Below are positions 46,870 through 58,903 of a stretch of 64,000 nucleotides of DNA, piece after piece. Under the pieces are notes generated by a model, which worked only from the letters and a program-made list of their open reading frames with translations, was not told where the DNA came from and made no database searches. Each line of letters starts with the position of its first letter. The first letter of the stretch is position 1. The position numbers were made by a program, and so were the translations under genes. Source of the stretch: Margaritispora aquatica (Eukaryota; Ascomycota; Leotiomycetes; Helotiales; Discinellaceae); contig VJWN01000007.1 of assembly GCA_007644065.1 (NCBI GenBank), positions 744,001 through 808,000 on the forward strand, given 5' to 3'.

Positions 46870-48230
46870 ATGGCGCCAGCACCAATTACAGAAGATTATT
46901 ACATGGTCCTTGAAGTGGAACAAACTGCTACACCCGAGCTAATTATCCGATCTTATAAACGGCTGGCGTTGAAGCTCCATCCGGACCGGAATGCCAAGCA
47001 TGATGCTACTGAAGCTTTTCAGCTGGTATGTCAATTTTTCGGGGTTGAATTAATTATTTTGTCAATTCTTTTGTCAATCGTGAGGTTACGGTCTGCTGAG
47101 ATCCAACATTGAAGCTTGGAAAAGCCTACGAGACATTGAAGGATGAAAGCAAACGCCGAGCCTACGACCTCATCTACCCGTCCATAAAACGATGTCGCCC
47201 CTTTCCTCAAAACACACAAACACCTCGTTCGCCTCCTACCTCGACCCCAAAATCAGAAGCACTCAATGAGGCGGCGCAAATTGCCGCACTTGAAAAGTTG
47301 AAGCAGGATCGTAGTGCACGATGGTGGCCCAAGAAGACTGCCTTCGACTCGTCGATCTTCGAGCTGCAGAGAAATATTCGGCGATTGGAGCAAGAAATAA
47401 AGAGTTTGGATAGTCTTGTAGCTGCTGCGGCGGCGCAAGAGGCACAGAAGAAGAGCTGGGGAAGTTGGTTGATATCGCCAATATACAAGAAGGTAGAAGA
47501 CAGCGAGGAGGAGAAAGCAAGCAAGGATAGGGAGAGGCAGGAGAGAACAATTGAAAAGGATATGAAGGAGAGACGACTGGCGTTAAAGAAGACAGATTTG
47601 AAGGAAGTGGAAAGCCGATTGAAAAAGGCAAAGGAGGAGGTGGATGCCGCAAATAAAGTCGATGATGAGAAGATACGCGTGATTCAAGATAGAATACCGG
47701 CTAGAGAAAGTCGGGAGAGAGTAGAGAGGGAGAGGGTGGAGAGAGAGAGAATTATAAAGATTTTCCAACAGATGCAGGAGGAGCAGGAAAAACGCGAGCG
47801 GGAAGCGGCAGAAGCGTTGAGAAAACGGCAAGCAGAGGAGCGAGCAGCAGCGCAGAAACGACAAGAGGAGCGGGAGAGACGGGGGCGGGAAGCGGCTGAA
47901 GCGCTGAGAAAACAACTGGCGGAGGAGCGAGCAGCAACGCAGAAACGACAAGAGGAAGCGGCCAAGAGGTGGCAAAAGATTCTCGACGATGAAGCTAAAA
48001 AATGTTGGCACGACGGTTGGTGGTCCAAAATACAAGGTCGCACAGCATGCCCAGAGTGCGGGGAGGTTTGGACCTATCTGCTGCAGTGCCCCGGCTCGGG
48101 CTGTACGATGAAAGCGTGTCCAAGATGTCAAGCAGCGATACGACGGAAGATCCCGCGTAATGTGGTGAGGAACAATCAAAGAGCCCAAAGTCAGAGTTAT
48201 TTGTACGACGAGTACGACTGGGCTTGTTAA
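46870..48230 (+). CDS. J-domain (DnaJ/Hsp40) protein with coiled coil and zinc-ribbon-like C-terminus
   Basis: Two exons: 46870-47025 and 47115-48230 (1272 nt, 423 aa). The J domain occupies residues ~8-72 with HPD at 37-39 (LKLHPDRNAKHD); intron 1 falls before LGKAYETLKDESKRRAYD, helix IV. The HPD loop is required to stimulate Hsp70. Residues ~100-340 are a long charged coiled coil rich in Arg/Glu/Ala with tandem blocks of REREAAEALRKR type (two clear units around residues 270-330). The C-terminus has paired cysteines: CPECG, CPGSGC and CPRCQ, a zinc-ribbon-like cluster. This J + coiled coil + zinc layout is seen in many Helotiales proteins of unknown client. No signal peptide, so cytosolic or nuclear. 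The ATG context is good (AGCATGG). Confidence 0.88.
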
Positions 48231-48541
48231 GGAAAATAAGAAATGGAAATTGATTGGTTTGGGTTTCGGCGTTCAATTAGGAAGTATGCTCTTTCCGGAA
48301 TGGCTTTTAAATAAGGTTATAAGAGATTGGAAATTACAAGAGGTCAAAACAAAGATTAAGACTTGTTGATCAGAATAGCTAGCCAGCAGAGGCTTATTGA
48401 AGAAATTGGACCACATTTCTTTTAGGTGTCGATGATTTAAAGCAATGTTGCCATTCTGTAACTTTTATTGACAATCATTTGAAAGCAAAACCAAAAATAT
48501 GGAATCTCTCATCTAGCTTTCAGTAGGTTGCTTTGAAGTGC
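48231..48541. other. Short intergenic stretch
   Basis: 3' flank of the J-domain gene running up to the decayed small-gene copy. Nothing else seen. Confidence 0.4.
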
Positions 48542-48706
48542 TTACCATAACTCACCAAGAGCTCGTTTCGCTAAACTATAAGATCCTTTCATACGCCAGC
48601 TCCAGACGAGCTTTTGCTCGATCTTAGCAATCATCGTCAACAAGAGAGCCTTCTGATCGGCAGTAACACCTTCCTTGGTGACTAGAGTTGTAGTAGTCGA
48701 TTTGAT
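48542..48706 (-). pseudogene. Decayed or partial copy of the 93-aa small gene
   Basis: Minus-strand frame ending at TAA 48542-48544. It encodes TKEGVTADQKALLLTMIAK followed by IEQKLVW. This aligns without gaps to EVDEEDLATIMEIIEGIERKLAY of the intact gene at 49259-49661 (shared V, A, I, IE and KL with many conservative changes). The right end is approximate and may coincide with an acceptor-like CTCAG. I found no start codon or upstream exon, so it is a fragment or an unrecognised diverged paralogue. Confidence 0.5.
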
Positions 48707-48739
48707 CCTGAGTACTAGGGGTGGTCTTAACTATACAGA

Positions 48740-49110
48740 CATAGTATCCGTATAGTAACATAATATTCTAGCCCGAAAGGCTATTAGTAACGGTGCGTCG
48801 ACCGTCAACAAATGTATTGCATAAGGAAATAGAGAGTTTTTCACTATGTAAACATACGAAGAGTAGTAGATTGCAGTGTTTTATTATATATATTTCTAAT
48901 TTCAAAATTCAATATCGCTGAGAATCTAGCTAAAAATACAAATAAAGTATTAATGTCGTAGCGAAAAGACTATCAGGTGGACATGCCATTTGACTGATAG
49001 CCTCAACTTGTGTATAACAGAAGACACTAGGTTGAACTCTTCCAAGCTTCACCACGCACCAAAACTATTTCCCAAGTCCATTTTCCATGATGGCAACGAT
49101 CTAATTAGCG
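48740..49110. other. AT-rich spacer in the small-gene array
   Basis: Very AT-rich sequence between two decayed copies. No coding signal. Confidence 0.4.
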
Positions 49111-49113
49111 CGA

Positions 49114-49160
49114 TTAGCTCATCTGGAAGCAGCCAGACCACCACTGTAGCAAATGAGGGT
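49114..49160 (-). pseudogene. 3'-end remnant of the 93-aa small gene
   Basis: Minus-strand sequence reading ICYSGGLAAS then a stop, parallel to VCYNGGLAASIW near the C-terminus of the intact gene ~100 bases upstream in transcription. The match also holds at DNA level (TTTGCTACA.TGGTGG). Only this short 3' part is recognisable. Confidence 0.6.
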
Positions 49161-49258
49161 CCACAAACAAGAAAAGACTGGAGTGTGTATACGCAATTTA
49201 ATTGTCCTGCCAAACTATAGAAACCATGCACTGATTCGTTTTCTTTGATTCTCTGTAC

Positions 49259-49661
49259 TTAAGGCTTAGCTACGTACCAGATTGAGGCGGCTAAGCCACC
49301 ATTGTAGCAAACACGAGTGCAATCAGCCTTCTCTTCATCTGTTAAGGAGACAGCATAAGCCAACTTCCTCTCGATACCCTCGATTATCTCCATGATCGTA
49401 GCCAAGTCTTCTTCATCAACCTCTTTAGCAAGCTTGCCCTTAAGGTACTTGATGGTGTTCTCGTCGCCAGCAGTGGCTTTGACAAAGCATACGCGGCATC
49501 TGCGGCGTGAGGTAGGACTCTGTTTTGAAAACGTGGTTAGTTAGATTAGATTTTAAGTTGGCTTGTATAAAAGAAGGGAGGAAAGGGTATAGTTGAGACT
49601 AGAATGTTTGGTTGATTGGGGAAAGATCGAAACTGCTTACTTGCGCGGTGTTGGAAGCCAT
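49259..49661 (-). CDS. Small 93-residue protein of unknown function
   Basis: Not recognised. Two exons on the minus strand: 49661-49641 (seven codons, MASNTAQ) and 49519-49259 (282 nt in all). The second exon has no in-frame ATG early on, so ORF scanning misses it. The donor GTAAGC and acceptor AACAG are canonical. The product is compact and charged: a basic TSRRRCRVC start, then acidic helical segments (LAKEVDEEDLATIMEII, GIERKLAYAVS, LTDEEKADC) and CYNGGLAASIWYVAKP. Four cysteines are present and there is no signal peptide. Two decayed partial copies lie downstream at 49114-49160 and 48542-48706, so this is the surviving member of a local duplication. Confidence 0.6.
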
Positions 49662-52254
49662 TTTTCTTGTTTTGTCTTTTCTTTTGAAGACGAAGATTTT
49701 GAAGAAGGCAGATTGCAGGTCGTGGAACCGAGTGGTAATTCTGTGTGTGGTTGAACTTCGAGGAATGCTTGAGACTTGGAAGGGGAGTGGGAAGTTGCAG
49801 ATTTGCAGTTCTTGTTATGTCGATAGAAAGAAAAAATTCTAGTATCTGTGAAAATAGAGGGGATTATATACTAGTTTCCCACGAAGATTTTCTGGTTCGC
49901 GCTAGCATCAAAGCTGGTCAATGCGAATTGAATAAACATTGAATCTGGTCACGTTTAATGCTAAACGAGGCTGAATGGCTCCCATCGTGCAGACGAAAAG
50001 TAAACAGAAGGAATTTCCAACATTGTCGACTGATATTGGCGTTGTGAAATGAGCTTTGGACATGGCGCGCGAGCTCAGGACTGTGAGTTAAGGCACAATG
50101 CTTGGTGTTGGTTAAGGCTTGATTTTGGGTAGCGTCTGCTATAGAGAAAGGATAATACGACAATGAAGGGTTTGAACATTAAGACAATGAGATCTGGCTA
50201 TACCATAATAAAACACATCGAATCTAAAATACCACACTCCTCGAACCCACAATCTGAACCGCAGAAGCACCACTTCATATATATACCACAATTCAAGCTA
50301 CAAACTATAAGCTCGCAGAAATACAATACACGACATCCGGTAGACACGCCGATACAACACGCCTCAATCACGCGCAGACACGAAATCACGCCCGGTCTAA
50401 TAGCAACAAATTATCGTCATTTATAAGCAGAATCGTTCAAGTTCTGGAACCCAGCAAACATAATATACCTGACCACTTACGCAACCAAGGAGACATAGCC
50501 TGCGGAAAGCCAAGGCAAACAGAAAGATAATGTTAGACGAAAAAGTAGAAACCTAACTATTCCTATGTGCAGATCATCGTAAGATTTCACACCTACTCTA
50601 GCAAAAATGCCCCACGTTTCAATCACGCATAATCGAAATCGCTTACATGCTTCGAATTCGCAAGCATACCTGGCTGCGCGAGCAAGCAAGGAGCAACACC
50701 TCCAACGAAGTTAAAGCAAGCAGAACTCGCGGTAGACGTGCGGGTATGTGCATAAAATGAGAGAAGTGGAGCAACTAACAAGCAATCCCAGGTAGAGGTA
50801 GATATACACGATTGAAACCGCGGATCAACGAACATGCACTCAGCATGACCAGTAGGAGAAGCCCAACGGCCGAGAGCCTTATTATACAAGTACGCAAACA
50901 CCCAAGCATCTCAACGCTCACGCGCCCAAACATCCCCACGCCCACCATACAACAAAGTAGAGGGAGTTTCCCTACCCTCCAGCTTGAGGTTAGAATTATA
51001 TACACACACCTGAAGACACAATCACAATCACAATCACTCTCACAGCCGTACCTACCCACCCGCACCCATCCGCACGCACACGAATAAATTTCCCAAGAAA
51101 GTAATAGCAATCGTAATAGCAATAGCAATAACAACCAAACCCCAAAATTCACCTACCTCCCTCCCTACCAACCAATCACGTCACCTGCTACTAAACACAA
51201 TCAACACAACACAACCAACCAAGCCAAACCAAACCAAACAAGACAAAACCCACATCTATCCATACCATACCAAATCCCTCGCGTACAAGTCAGTCTACAC
51301 GCACACTCAGCGAAGCAAAATCATTTTGCCTCTAGATTCCCATGTCGTCAGTCTAGATAGTTGGTCGTTGGTCGTTGGTCGTTGATAGTTGGAAAGTTGG
51401 AAGTTGGTATTTAAGCGAGCAGAAAAAGGGGAGAGCTAGCGCAGGGAACTAGTCAGGAAGCTAAGGGAGGGAAGCACTGTACATCAGTGGGTCCGTCCGT
51501 TCTGGCGTGAACTTTAAAGTGACGTGCTGCACCACTTCACACATGAATGAGTACGCTTCTCATATCCATCCACATGCGTTTCCTAGCTATCAACCAAAGG
51601 CAGGCCAAAGCATCAACAAATACACCAATTCACTTCACAGAGAAAATCAATCAAGGGGCAATGTACAAATACCATCACGGGACTGCTGATGCGTAACTGA
51701 CCGTAGATTGTGTGTACATCATTCATTTGAACTACACATTCTCCTCAAATCCACAATCTCCACACCCTTCCCACCTCACACATTATGCCTAAGGTATCAA
51801 ACACCCACCCACCATACCAACCCATCCATCCAAAATATCCACACAAGAATTGAATAAACATTACGCAACCGTCATTCCGTCAGTCCATTCTTCCATCTGA
51901 TCAGCTGTGATTCCATCTCCCAGAAAAATGCCATAACTGAGTATCAGACCCTCAGCAGCTGACTAGCTAACCAAAACAGCGGACCAATCAATTTCTTTTT
52001 CCCAAAGCATGATCCCAAGCCCTTGGGAAATTCCCAATGTGCAAAACGCCAATGTAAATGAATGTGTGGGTATTTTCCTTCCTTCCTCCCAACCCAAAAT
52101 CTATAATTCGTTAAGGACCGTGGGGGTATCATGCATGCAACCAATGAGCAAACTCGTGAAAAATCATGATACCAAAAACCTAAACCCAAACTAGCCGCAG
52201 ATCTAGAATCATAAAAATATCAAACGCAATCGTAATCATAAATCATTCCTCGCA
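49662..52254. other. 2.6-kb region, mostly non-coding, CA-rich on the plus strand
   Basis: Promoter of the 93-aa gene, then a long C/A-rich stretch (50160-51300) with simple repeats such as AATCAC near 51020. A GTTGGTC array lies at 51360-51408. A possible spliced minus-strand small gene within 50480-50880 is listed as a finding but is not firm enough to annotate as CDS. Confidence 0.4.
51360..51408. repeat. GTTGGTC heptamer repeat
   Basis: Three close copies of GTTGGTC, followed by decayed GTTGGAA units. Confidence 0.8.
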
Positions 52255-55200
52255 TTACAGGGATATCGCAAAGAGTGAAGCAACGAGGATGAACACCAAG
52301 AGACCAAACGAGCTAGGCTGGTTGGCACCTCCACTGTTAAGGGTGATTTGAGCTGGTGCGCTCTGAGTTACGCTGGCTGTGCTACTAGTCCTCGAGGTTG
52401 GGGTTGTGCTTGTGCGTGCGCTGGTGCTTGCGCTTGTGCTTGGTGTTGGCAGAGGCGATGAGGTGCTAGTGCTTGTGCTTGTTGGCAAAGGTGGAGTGCT
52501 GCTTGAGGATGGAGTCGGTGTAGGTGCTGGAGCCGTGATGGCAATGCTCACGACCGGTGTCGAGGCAGCAGTAACAGCAGATGTGGCAACAATGATATTT
52601 GTGGTAATTGGTACAGGCTGTACCGTTACAGTCAGAACGCTGGTAGCCTCAATTTCAGCGATGGCAGAAGCCGGACCAGCGCAATAGTCAATGAACGGCT
52701 TGAACTCGGGATCAAGATACACTTGTGATGTTTGCTTGAGGCTGTCGGAACGAGCAGCGACACATTCTTCGCAAGATGTATAGCTGAGTTTAAAGGCAGA
52801 GTCTGGCTTGCAAAGCGATTCTTGTAGTCCAATCTTTTGGCCTTCGATGAAACAATTGTTACATGTCGCATAACAAACTGCAGGTACAACGGATTGATCT
52901 CGCTTGAAGATAGCTCTTCTGATGGCATAATACTCTGCGACCAAGGCATCGCGGATCTTGAACTTCGCAACTGGCGTGGAACTGGCCTTTGCGGTGACGG
53001 TCGTTGTGGTGGCTGGTCCAAAATGGGTGATACTGGCTTGACTCGTCCAATCACCTGTAGTGACGGTAGAAACAAACGTCTTCGTCTTTCCATGTTCGAT
53101 CTGAGTGATCGTGGTGACGACAACACGAGAAACGAAAATTCCATAACCGAGTCCAAATGCTAATGGGTTCAAGTTGTAATAGTACTTGGATGGTGGGAAG
53201 TAGTCCGTCTTATCCTTCGGCCAAGTAACTGGGCTATATTCTGGGCTTGGAATACAGTTCATAGGATCACAAACATAGCTGTAGTCAGGAGGCTCGGCAT
53301 AAACACCACATCCTTCCGGTTTGGGTGGACTGCAAATATATCCTGGTGCGCAACCCCATAAAGCATTCTTACCGGTTGCTTGTGGATTCGAGACAGCAAG
53401 AGTGGACTTTGGTTTTTCGCAGACAAAAGCTTCAGTAACAGTTATTGTCTGTCCTGGAGCACCAGTGACTGTAACGCCTGGAAGGGTCACAGTTGTTGTT
53501 GAGACGCTCACAACTCCTGGCAAGGTGGATATTATTGTGGTTCCTGCTGCAGTTATTGTCGTACGAACTCCTGGTAGAGTTGTGGTTATAAGAGACGTCG
53601 TGATGGATCCAGGGAGAGTAGTAACCTGGCCAGGAAGTGTCGTAACTTGGCCAGGCAATGTAGTGATCTGACCTGGAAGAGTTGTGTAGGATGTGAGAGT
53701 CGATGCGGACAATGTGATTGTTGTCAATGATCCCGAGATTGACGTGGTAACCGTGGATGCAGGCAAAGTGGTTGTGTAACTCAAGGTAATATCAAGGGTC
53801 TTGGCTGAAGAGGGGAATTTTGTTAGCATGGCAGAGTATGTTCATTGGTTAATACTTACTAATCTCTTTGGTCGTGGCTATGAATAGTTAGCAAGGTATA
53901 TTGGTAGTGGGGAGCTAACTTACTGGTTGTCTCGGTAATGAGAGAGGTTCTTGTGCTGAGATAAGTCGACACCGTCGTGTACGTGCTGTAGTTGTATACT
54001 ATCTGGTCTTTCGTGGTAGTGACAGGGTATGAGCTGCGAGCATCTTTTAGTTCTCCTCTAAAATCTTATAACGTGCAGTCGCAATAGGAAAACTTACGTC
54101 GAAACTGTTAATGTCGTAGAGTATGTGGTTGTGATTGTGCTAAACGCCGATATTAGTAGGTGCTCTGCATGATTGAACAACAGCGATGAATGAGGATCAC
54201 ATCTCGAGATATAGGCTGTGTGAAAATGAAAAGTTTTCAAACTTACGTGGGTCGTGTGATGAAGACGGAAATATCAGTAGTAACTGTAGTAGGGATCTAG
54301 TAATGTGAGCGACGCTCAGAGTTGTGCTGTTTCTCGCAGCATTGAAGGGCTTAAAATACCGCAGTTGTTTCTGTTCGCAGACTTGTGTATGTTGTACTGA
54401 TGTAGATTGTTTGAGATGAGATAACGGCATATGGGATACTGGTGGTGATGACATCTGTGTATGTGCTAGTGTAATTTTGGGTAGTCTACACAGCTCGTTA
54501 GACTGTTTCCAATTCGAACATCAACTCCTGGGAAACGGAAACTTGAACTTACCGTTAAGAGCTTCGTGGATGTGTGGTCAACTGTGGCCGTATGATCTTT
54601 CGTTGTCTGATATCATTAGTCAATGAGAATTGCGTATATTTTGAGAACTTACGGTGACAACATCGGTCTTTGTGCTGAAGTGATCTTGTGTGGTCTACTT
54701 TGAATCAGCAAGAGTTGGCAGACTTTGATACTTGATTCACTTACTGTGAAGTTCTTGGTGATGTAATCTGTGGCAATATAGGTAGTATAAACCCATGTTG
54801 TTGTTGTGTGGTTTATAGTAACTGGATAGCTGGAGATAGTTGTATACGTTGTTGTATAAGTAGCTGGTAATATATTAGCTACAATTGTAGGTCTTCAAAG
54901 GTGAATCTTACTGGGCACAGTTGTAGTCTTTGCCGTTGTGTATGTGACGGTAGTCGGAATCTAGAAAGAGCCAATTAGTCATTTGACCGAGTTTGAGGGA
55001 AACTGAAAAGGAAAGCACTGCAGTCAAGAGAAGACGAGAGCCGGTAGAGATTATCCACCAAGAGCAGGATGTCGGATCAACAGCTGGTATTCTCAACAAT
55101 TCACATCTCACATACCGTTTTCAAATCCGTCGAAACGTGGTTCTCTGTCGAAGTAACATTTTTGGTTGACTGGTTTTTTGATCAGTAAACAGTAAGCTAA

Positions 55201-55662
55201 GGGCAATGAATAAACTCACCGTAACCGTTGCTGTATATGTGTGATTATATGTGGATGTCACCTGTGACAAATTAGAGGCTAAAATTATTGCAATGTCGGT
55301 AAACTTACTGTGACATTTTGAGTGACCCTATCATTTGTTAGTATCATTATTGTATACAATAGATCCAGATCTTCGGCTTACGTTTTGGTTGATGGAGAAA
55401 CAGTAACATAACAAGTCTCGGTAACCGTGTGTGGACTGCACGAAGCTGTCAATGTAACAGTCCGTGGGTACGTCTCTCCATGTATCTCCCCACCACCTCC
55501 ATATACAGTAGTTGTGGATACCGCGCATGTGTCAGTTGAAGTTCTTGTTGATGATGTCGATAGCCTTGTAGATGTAGTGGTGGAGGTATTTGAATATGGA
55601 TGAGTTCCTACGACAATCCTCGCCAACCCCACCACGACCCATACATTTTTCGAGATCAACAT
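52255..55662 (-). CDS. Ser/Thr-rich GPI-type cell-wall glycoprotein, 14 exons
   Basis: Minus strand. Exons: 55662-55382, 55327-55309, 55261-55220, 55169-55116, 54960-54912, 54863-54745, 54694-54653, 54606-54553, 54485-54360, 54296-54247, 54139-54098, 54033-53924, 53877-53860 and 53804-52255. Total 2556 nt, 851 aa, in frame throughout. Signal peptide at residues 1-~20 (VWVVVGLARIVVG), then ~330 residues of Thr/Tyr/Val repeats (TYTTTYTT-like), mostly one short repeat per exon. The last exon begins with LPGQVTT/LPG repeats. Two Cys-rich blocks follow: CEKPK to CDPMNC, and CYATCNNCFIEGQKIG with KPDSAFKLSYTSCEECV, a motif seen in other fungal surface glycoproteins. A Ser/Thr/Pro-rich stalk precedes SGGANQPSS and a hydrophobic C-terminus, a GPI-anchor signal. 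Expected to be heavily O-mannosylated and wall-bound; role probably adhesion or wall structure. The exact family name is not known to me. Confidence 0.85.
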
Positions 55663-58600
55663 GGCAATTCAACGTGTCTGCCAATTGCGTGAATGCGCCT
55701 TAACGATTGTTGCGAGGAGCAGATCTTTCGTGATCTGTGAGCGAGCGACAAAACTGTACTTTCGTAAACGGGAACGACCGAAGGCAGCTCAGAGATAACT
55801 TTGGTGTGCCTGGCAGTCATATACGAATAAAGGAATTCAATGTCAGCCCAAGGCTGAAGGTCGGGGATTTGCTAGCCAAAGCCGAATCAGCCAATGAGGA
55901 GCGAAATGGGCTAGATTCTGGGCTTTTCGTTCGAACAAGGGCCTTTTTTGAACCCGAGAACATGCATCCGGTTGCCACGAGGACTGCTCTTAAGGAGGAA
56001 GTGACGGCGGAGACGGGAGATGAATTGAAGATCACAACACCAGTCTCATCTGGAAGAAGAAAACAGCTATGGGTGCCCCCGTCAAGTTACTTACATGGTC
56101 GTTCACTAAAGGCTGGGATAGCAAAGGCAAGAGGTTGGCACCATGGCTGCAGGGTACTTTGACAGATCAAAAAACCACCGGAAACGTGATAGCGGCTTGC
56201 AGGGTTTGGACAGAGTTTGTCCAGCGATGGATCTCTGAGCCTCGATGAAGAAGCCTAGCATAATCCGCGGTGAGGCAGATTCGAATCCAACAGGATCGCT
56301 TGAATATTGAGCCTCATCGACATTCAGACTTGGAACCGACAACGCACATCGATTCATGTGACAATGCAAGCTGTGTCCAATGATGGGGCAAAAGATAACA
56401 TTGTGTCTTGGGCTTCACGCATCGGAGGCTCTGTTCGAAATTCTCACTGTCGAGAGGGGCGAGGTTGGCACTTCTAGCCGGCAGCATTTCAAGACCTGTC
56501 GATAACGCCATGCTCAAGGGTGACGTGGGAGGTGTGCTTGGACGAAGCAAAGGTGATGATTTCCCGTCAAGTCTCCTCATTTACGGAGGTAGATCACCAA
56601 TAAAAAGCGGTCCCAACTGGACGCCTCGTATTCTTCCTCGATGCAGAGGGTATGTGGAGACGTCAGAGGTGATTCCAGGTCTGGCTAACAAGCAAGCAGT
56701 CTGTAGGTCCTAAAGTGAAAAGAAAGCATTAGCTCAGAGCTGCAAAGAGTTACTGTGAAAGAATCTGGGTGATTGATGCATATCTGCGGGAATTGTGTGT
56801 GAGTCGTGTACCTTCCGGATGATGGCCATAGTAAGTATGGGGCAGCTTCTGTGGACATGGAGCTGACTGCAGAGCTGCAAAGATGCAGACCAACATGCAG
56901 CTGTCGTCGGCCCCTCGCACTCAAAATAGCAACATTCCCTCTTTGAGGTTGGTAACACTCGATTGTTGTCGGATCTTGGTTGGTGCAACTGGCGAGAGGT
57001 TGACGGACAGGATGCGAGGATGGTCGATGCTTTGGTTGGTGGTGCTGGAGGCGGAGAAACACTAACAGAACTTTGATTTGTCCAAGCTTCGGGCACACCA
57101 GTACAGTACAGTCCAGTCCAGTAACCATCCCCGTTCAAGATGGGAAGAAGTGGGGGATCTGGGGACGGATTTGCAAGGGATTGAACACTCTGTCCACCCA
57201 CCATCAGCCCCCCAAACTGTGGGAATTAATCCATGTCCGAATAAGCAAAGGAATAAGCTTGTCTTTAAAGGGTAAAAGGTACCGTAATGGAAGTGAAAAT
57301 GGAAGTGAAAGTGGTAAAAGTGATGTGAGATGGAAGAGCTTTCACTTCCATGGCCTACCTAATGCCTGTCGCTTATTCTTAACATTCTCGAGGTTCTTTT
57401 GTTGATTTGGGACTTTTTCCCCGTCAACCACCACACCACACCACACCAACTTCATTCCATTCTATCCATCCATCCATTCCACGTCCATCGCAGACCAGAG
57501 GCAGACCAGCGCAGGCACAAGTTCCCCATTTGCAAGATCAAGGCACACAAAATGCGAGTGAGCGTAAAGGGAATCTTTTCTACCTCTCCGATAATCAGAG
57601 GCGCCTGTGGCAAATACAAAGTACGCATGTTTTTGAATGTCTCGCCCATCGTGACCAACAACAGACTTGATTGAGGGGTACACTCGTATTCAGTCTCACA
57701 ATTGTGGTTTCAGCAATCGGAGTCTGAAAAACATTTCATCCGATGAGTCGTGCTGCTGATGGATGACATTGCTTTCGAAATCCGAATCTTCTCTGTGGAG
57801 CCGCAGAATGTGTCTAGAACACCACCAGTGGATACTCGGAGTCACTCCCTGGACAAAACCCAGCCTTCTGATATATCGAGGGATTCTAGACTTGGCTGTC
57901 CACGAACTCAAATCAAAGAATTCTTCGTTGCCTCTCGATCTTGAGCATACGAAGTCGATCAGTCACGAGTGGTCTGACAACCCCGCTCCCCGTTGCTATC
58001 GCTATCAGCTCACTTCAGCCTTGAGCTTGGCAGCGCTGATTCACTCGACTCGATTACCAGCTAGCTACCTAAGATATGTACACCAAGGACTGTAGTACAC
58101 GGTATTGCGCTATTAATGACAAGCCTTGGCCCAAAGTATGTTTCAGCCTGTGAGCTGTGCTGAGCTGTTTGTGTAAACTAGCTCACAAAGCTTAAGTGCC
58201 AAGTTCAAAGAGTATCGACTCCAAACTGTTGGGTGGGAAGAACCACCGATCTACCACCTTATGATGCTTTATTCGAGGAAGACAAGCGGTGACCAGAACA
58301 AATAAGTGGATGGCTATGCAAGGCTGAGAAGATGGTCGGCGTTGATGAATAACATTGGAGAACTCAAGAGCCAATCGAGTTGGCGACGGAGGTAGTGGTC
58401 TCTTTCGAGCTTAAACTGACTGTATGGAGGGAAGGAAATCTTTTGATGGATAAAGTATCCATGCACCTATATGCATGCAACTACGGGGACAGGGACCCCC
58501 CTCCACTCCTCAGTTGAGCTTATTCGTCCGTTGTCAATACGAAAAAAGCCATCCTCTTGAGTCTTCCAAACACAGCCGACCATTGAAGAAGGAGGGTCGC

Positions 58601-58903
58601 AAATCTGCTGTGAGCGCTTTATTGACTGGAAAATGGCCGCTGGTTCCCTTGACACGATCCAACATTTTATCGGTCGTCCCGTCCGCCCTCGAGGACAAAG
58701 GATGCTGATTGCTGACTGTTCAATGTGAGGTGGCGGGCCTATTTGTGCTTTGCTATTGGCGTTTTTTCTTGCATCTGTCATTGAGAACAAAGAGTGCTGG
58801 TCAAGTTGTGGCTCTTCAATCCTTGGGGATGCGCTGAGACACGACAAATTCACGTCTTCATTTCGTTTGCTCTAGGACTCGCCCCGGTTATCAATAAATC
58901 ACC
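55663..58903. other. 3.2-kb divergent promoter region of two surface-protein genes
   Basis: Lies between the starts of the wall glycoprotein (-) and the kelch membrane protein (+). Short open frames (for example 55737-56162 +, 58467-58853 -) have no motif. Short repeats occur near 57100-57125 (CAGTC type) and 57288-57320 (GGAAGTGAAA type). No supported gene. Confidence 0.45.

Noticed and set aside
50775..51152. Leucine-rich ORF as a signal peptide gene
   Set aside because: The leucine run is coded by a GCTATT-type simple repeat and the CDCDC run by another repeat; likely chance, though part of the region is kept as a finding.
56270..56295. tRNA-like T-loop (GATTCGAATCC)
   Set aside because: Flanking bases do not pair as a T-arm in either orientation, and no anticodon or acceptor stem could be built.
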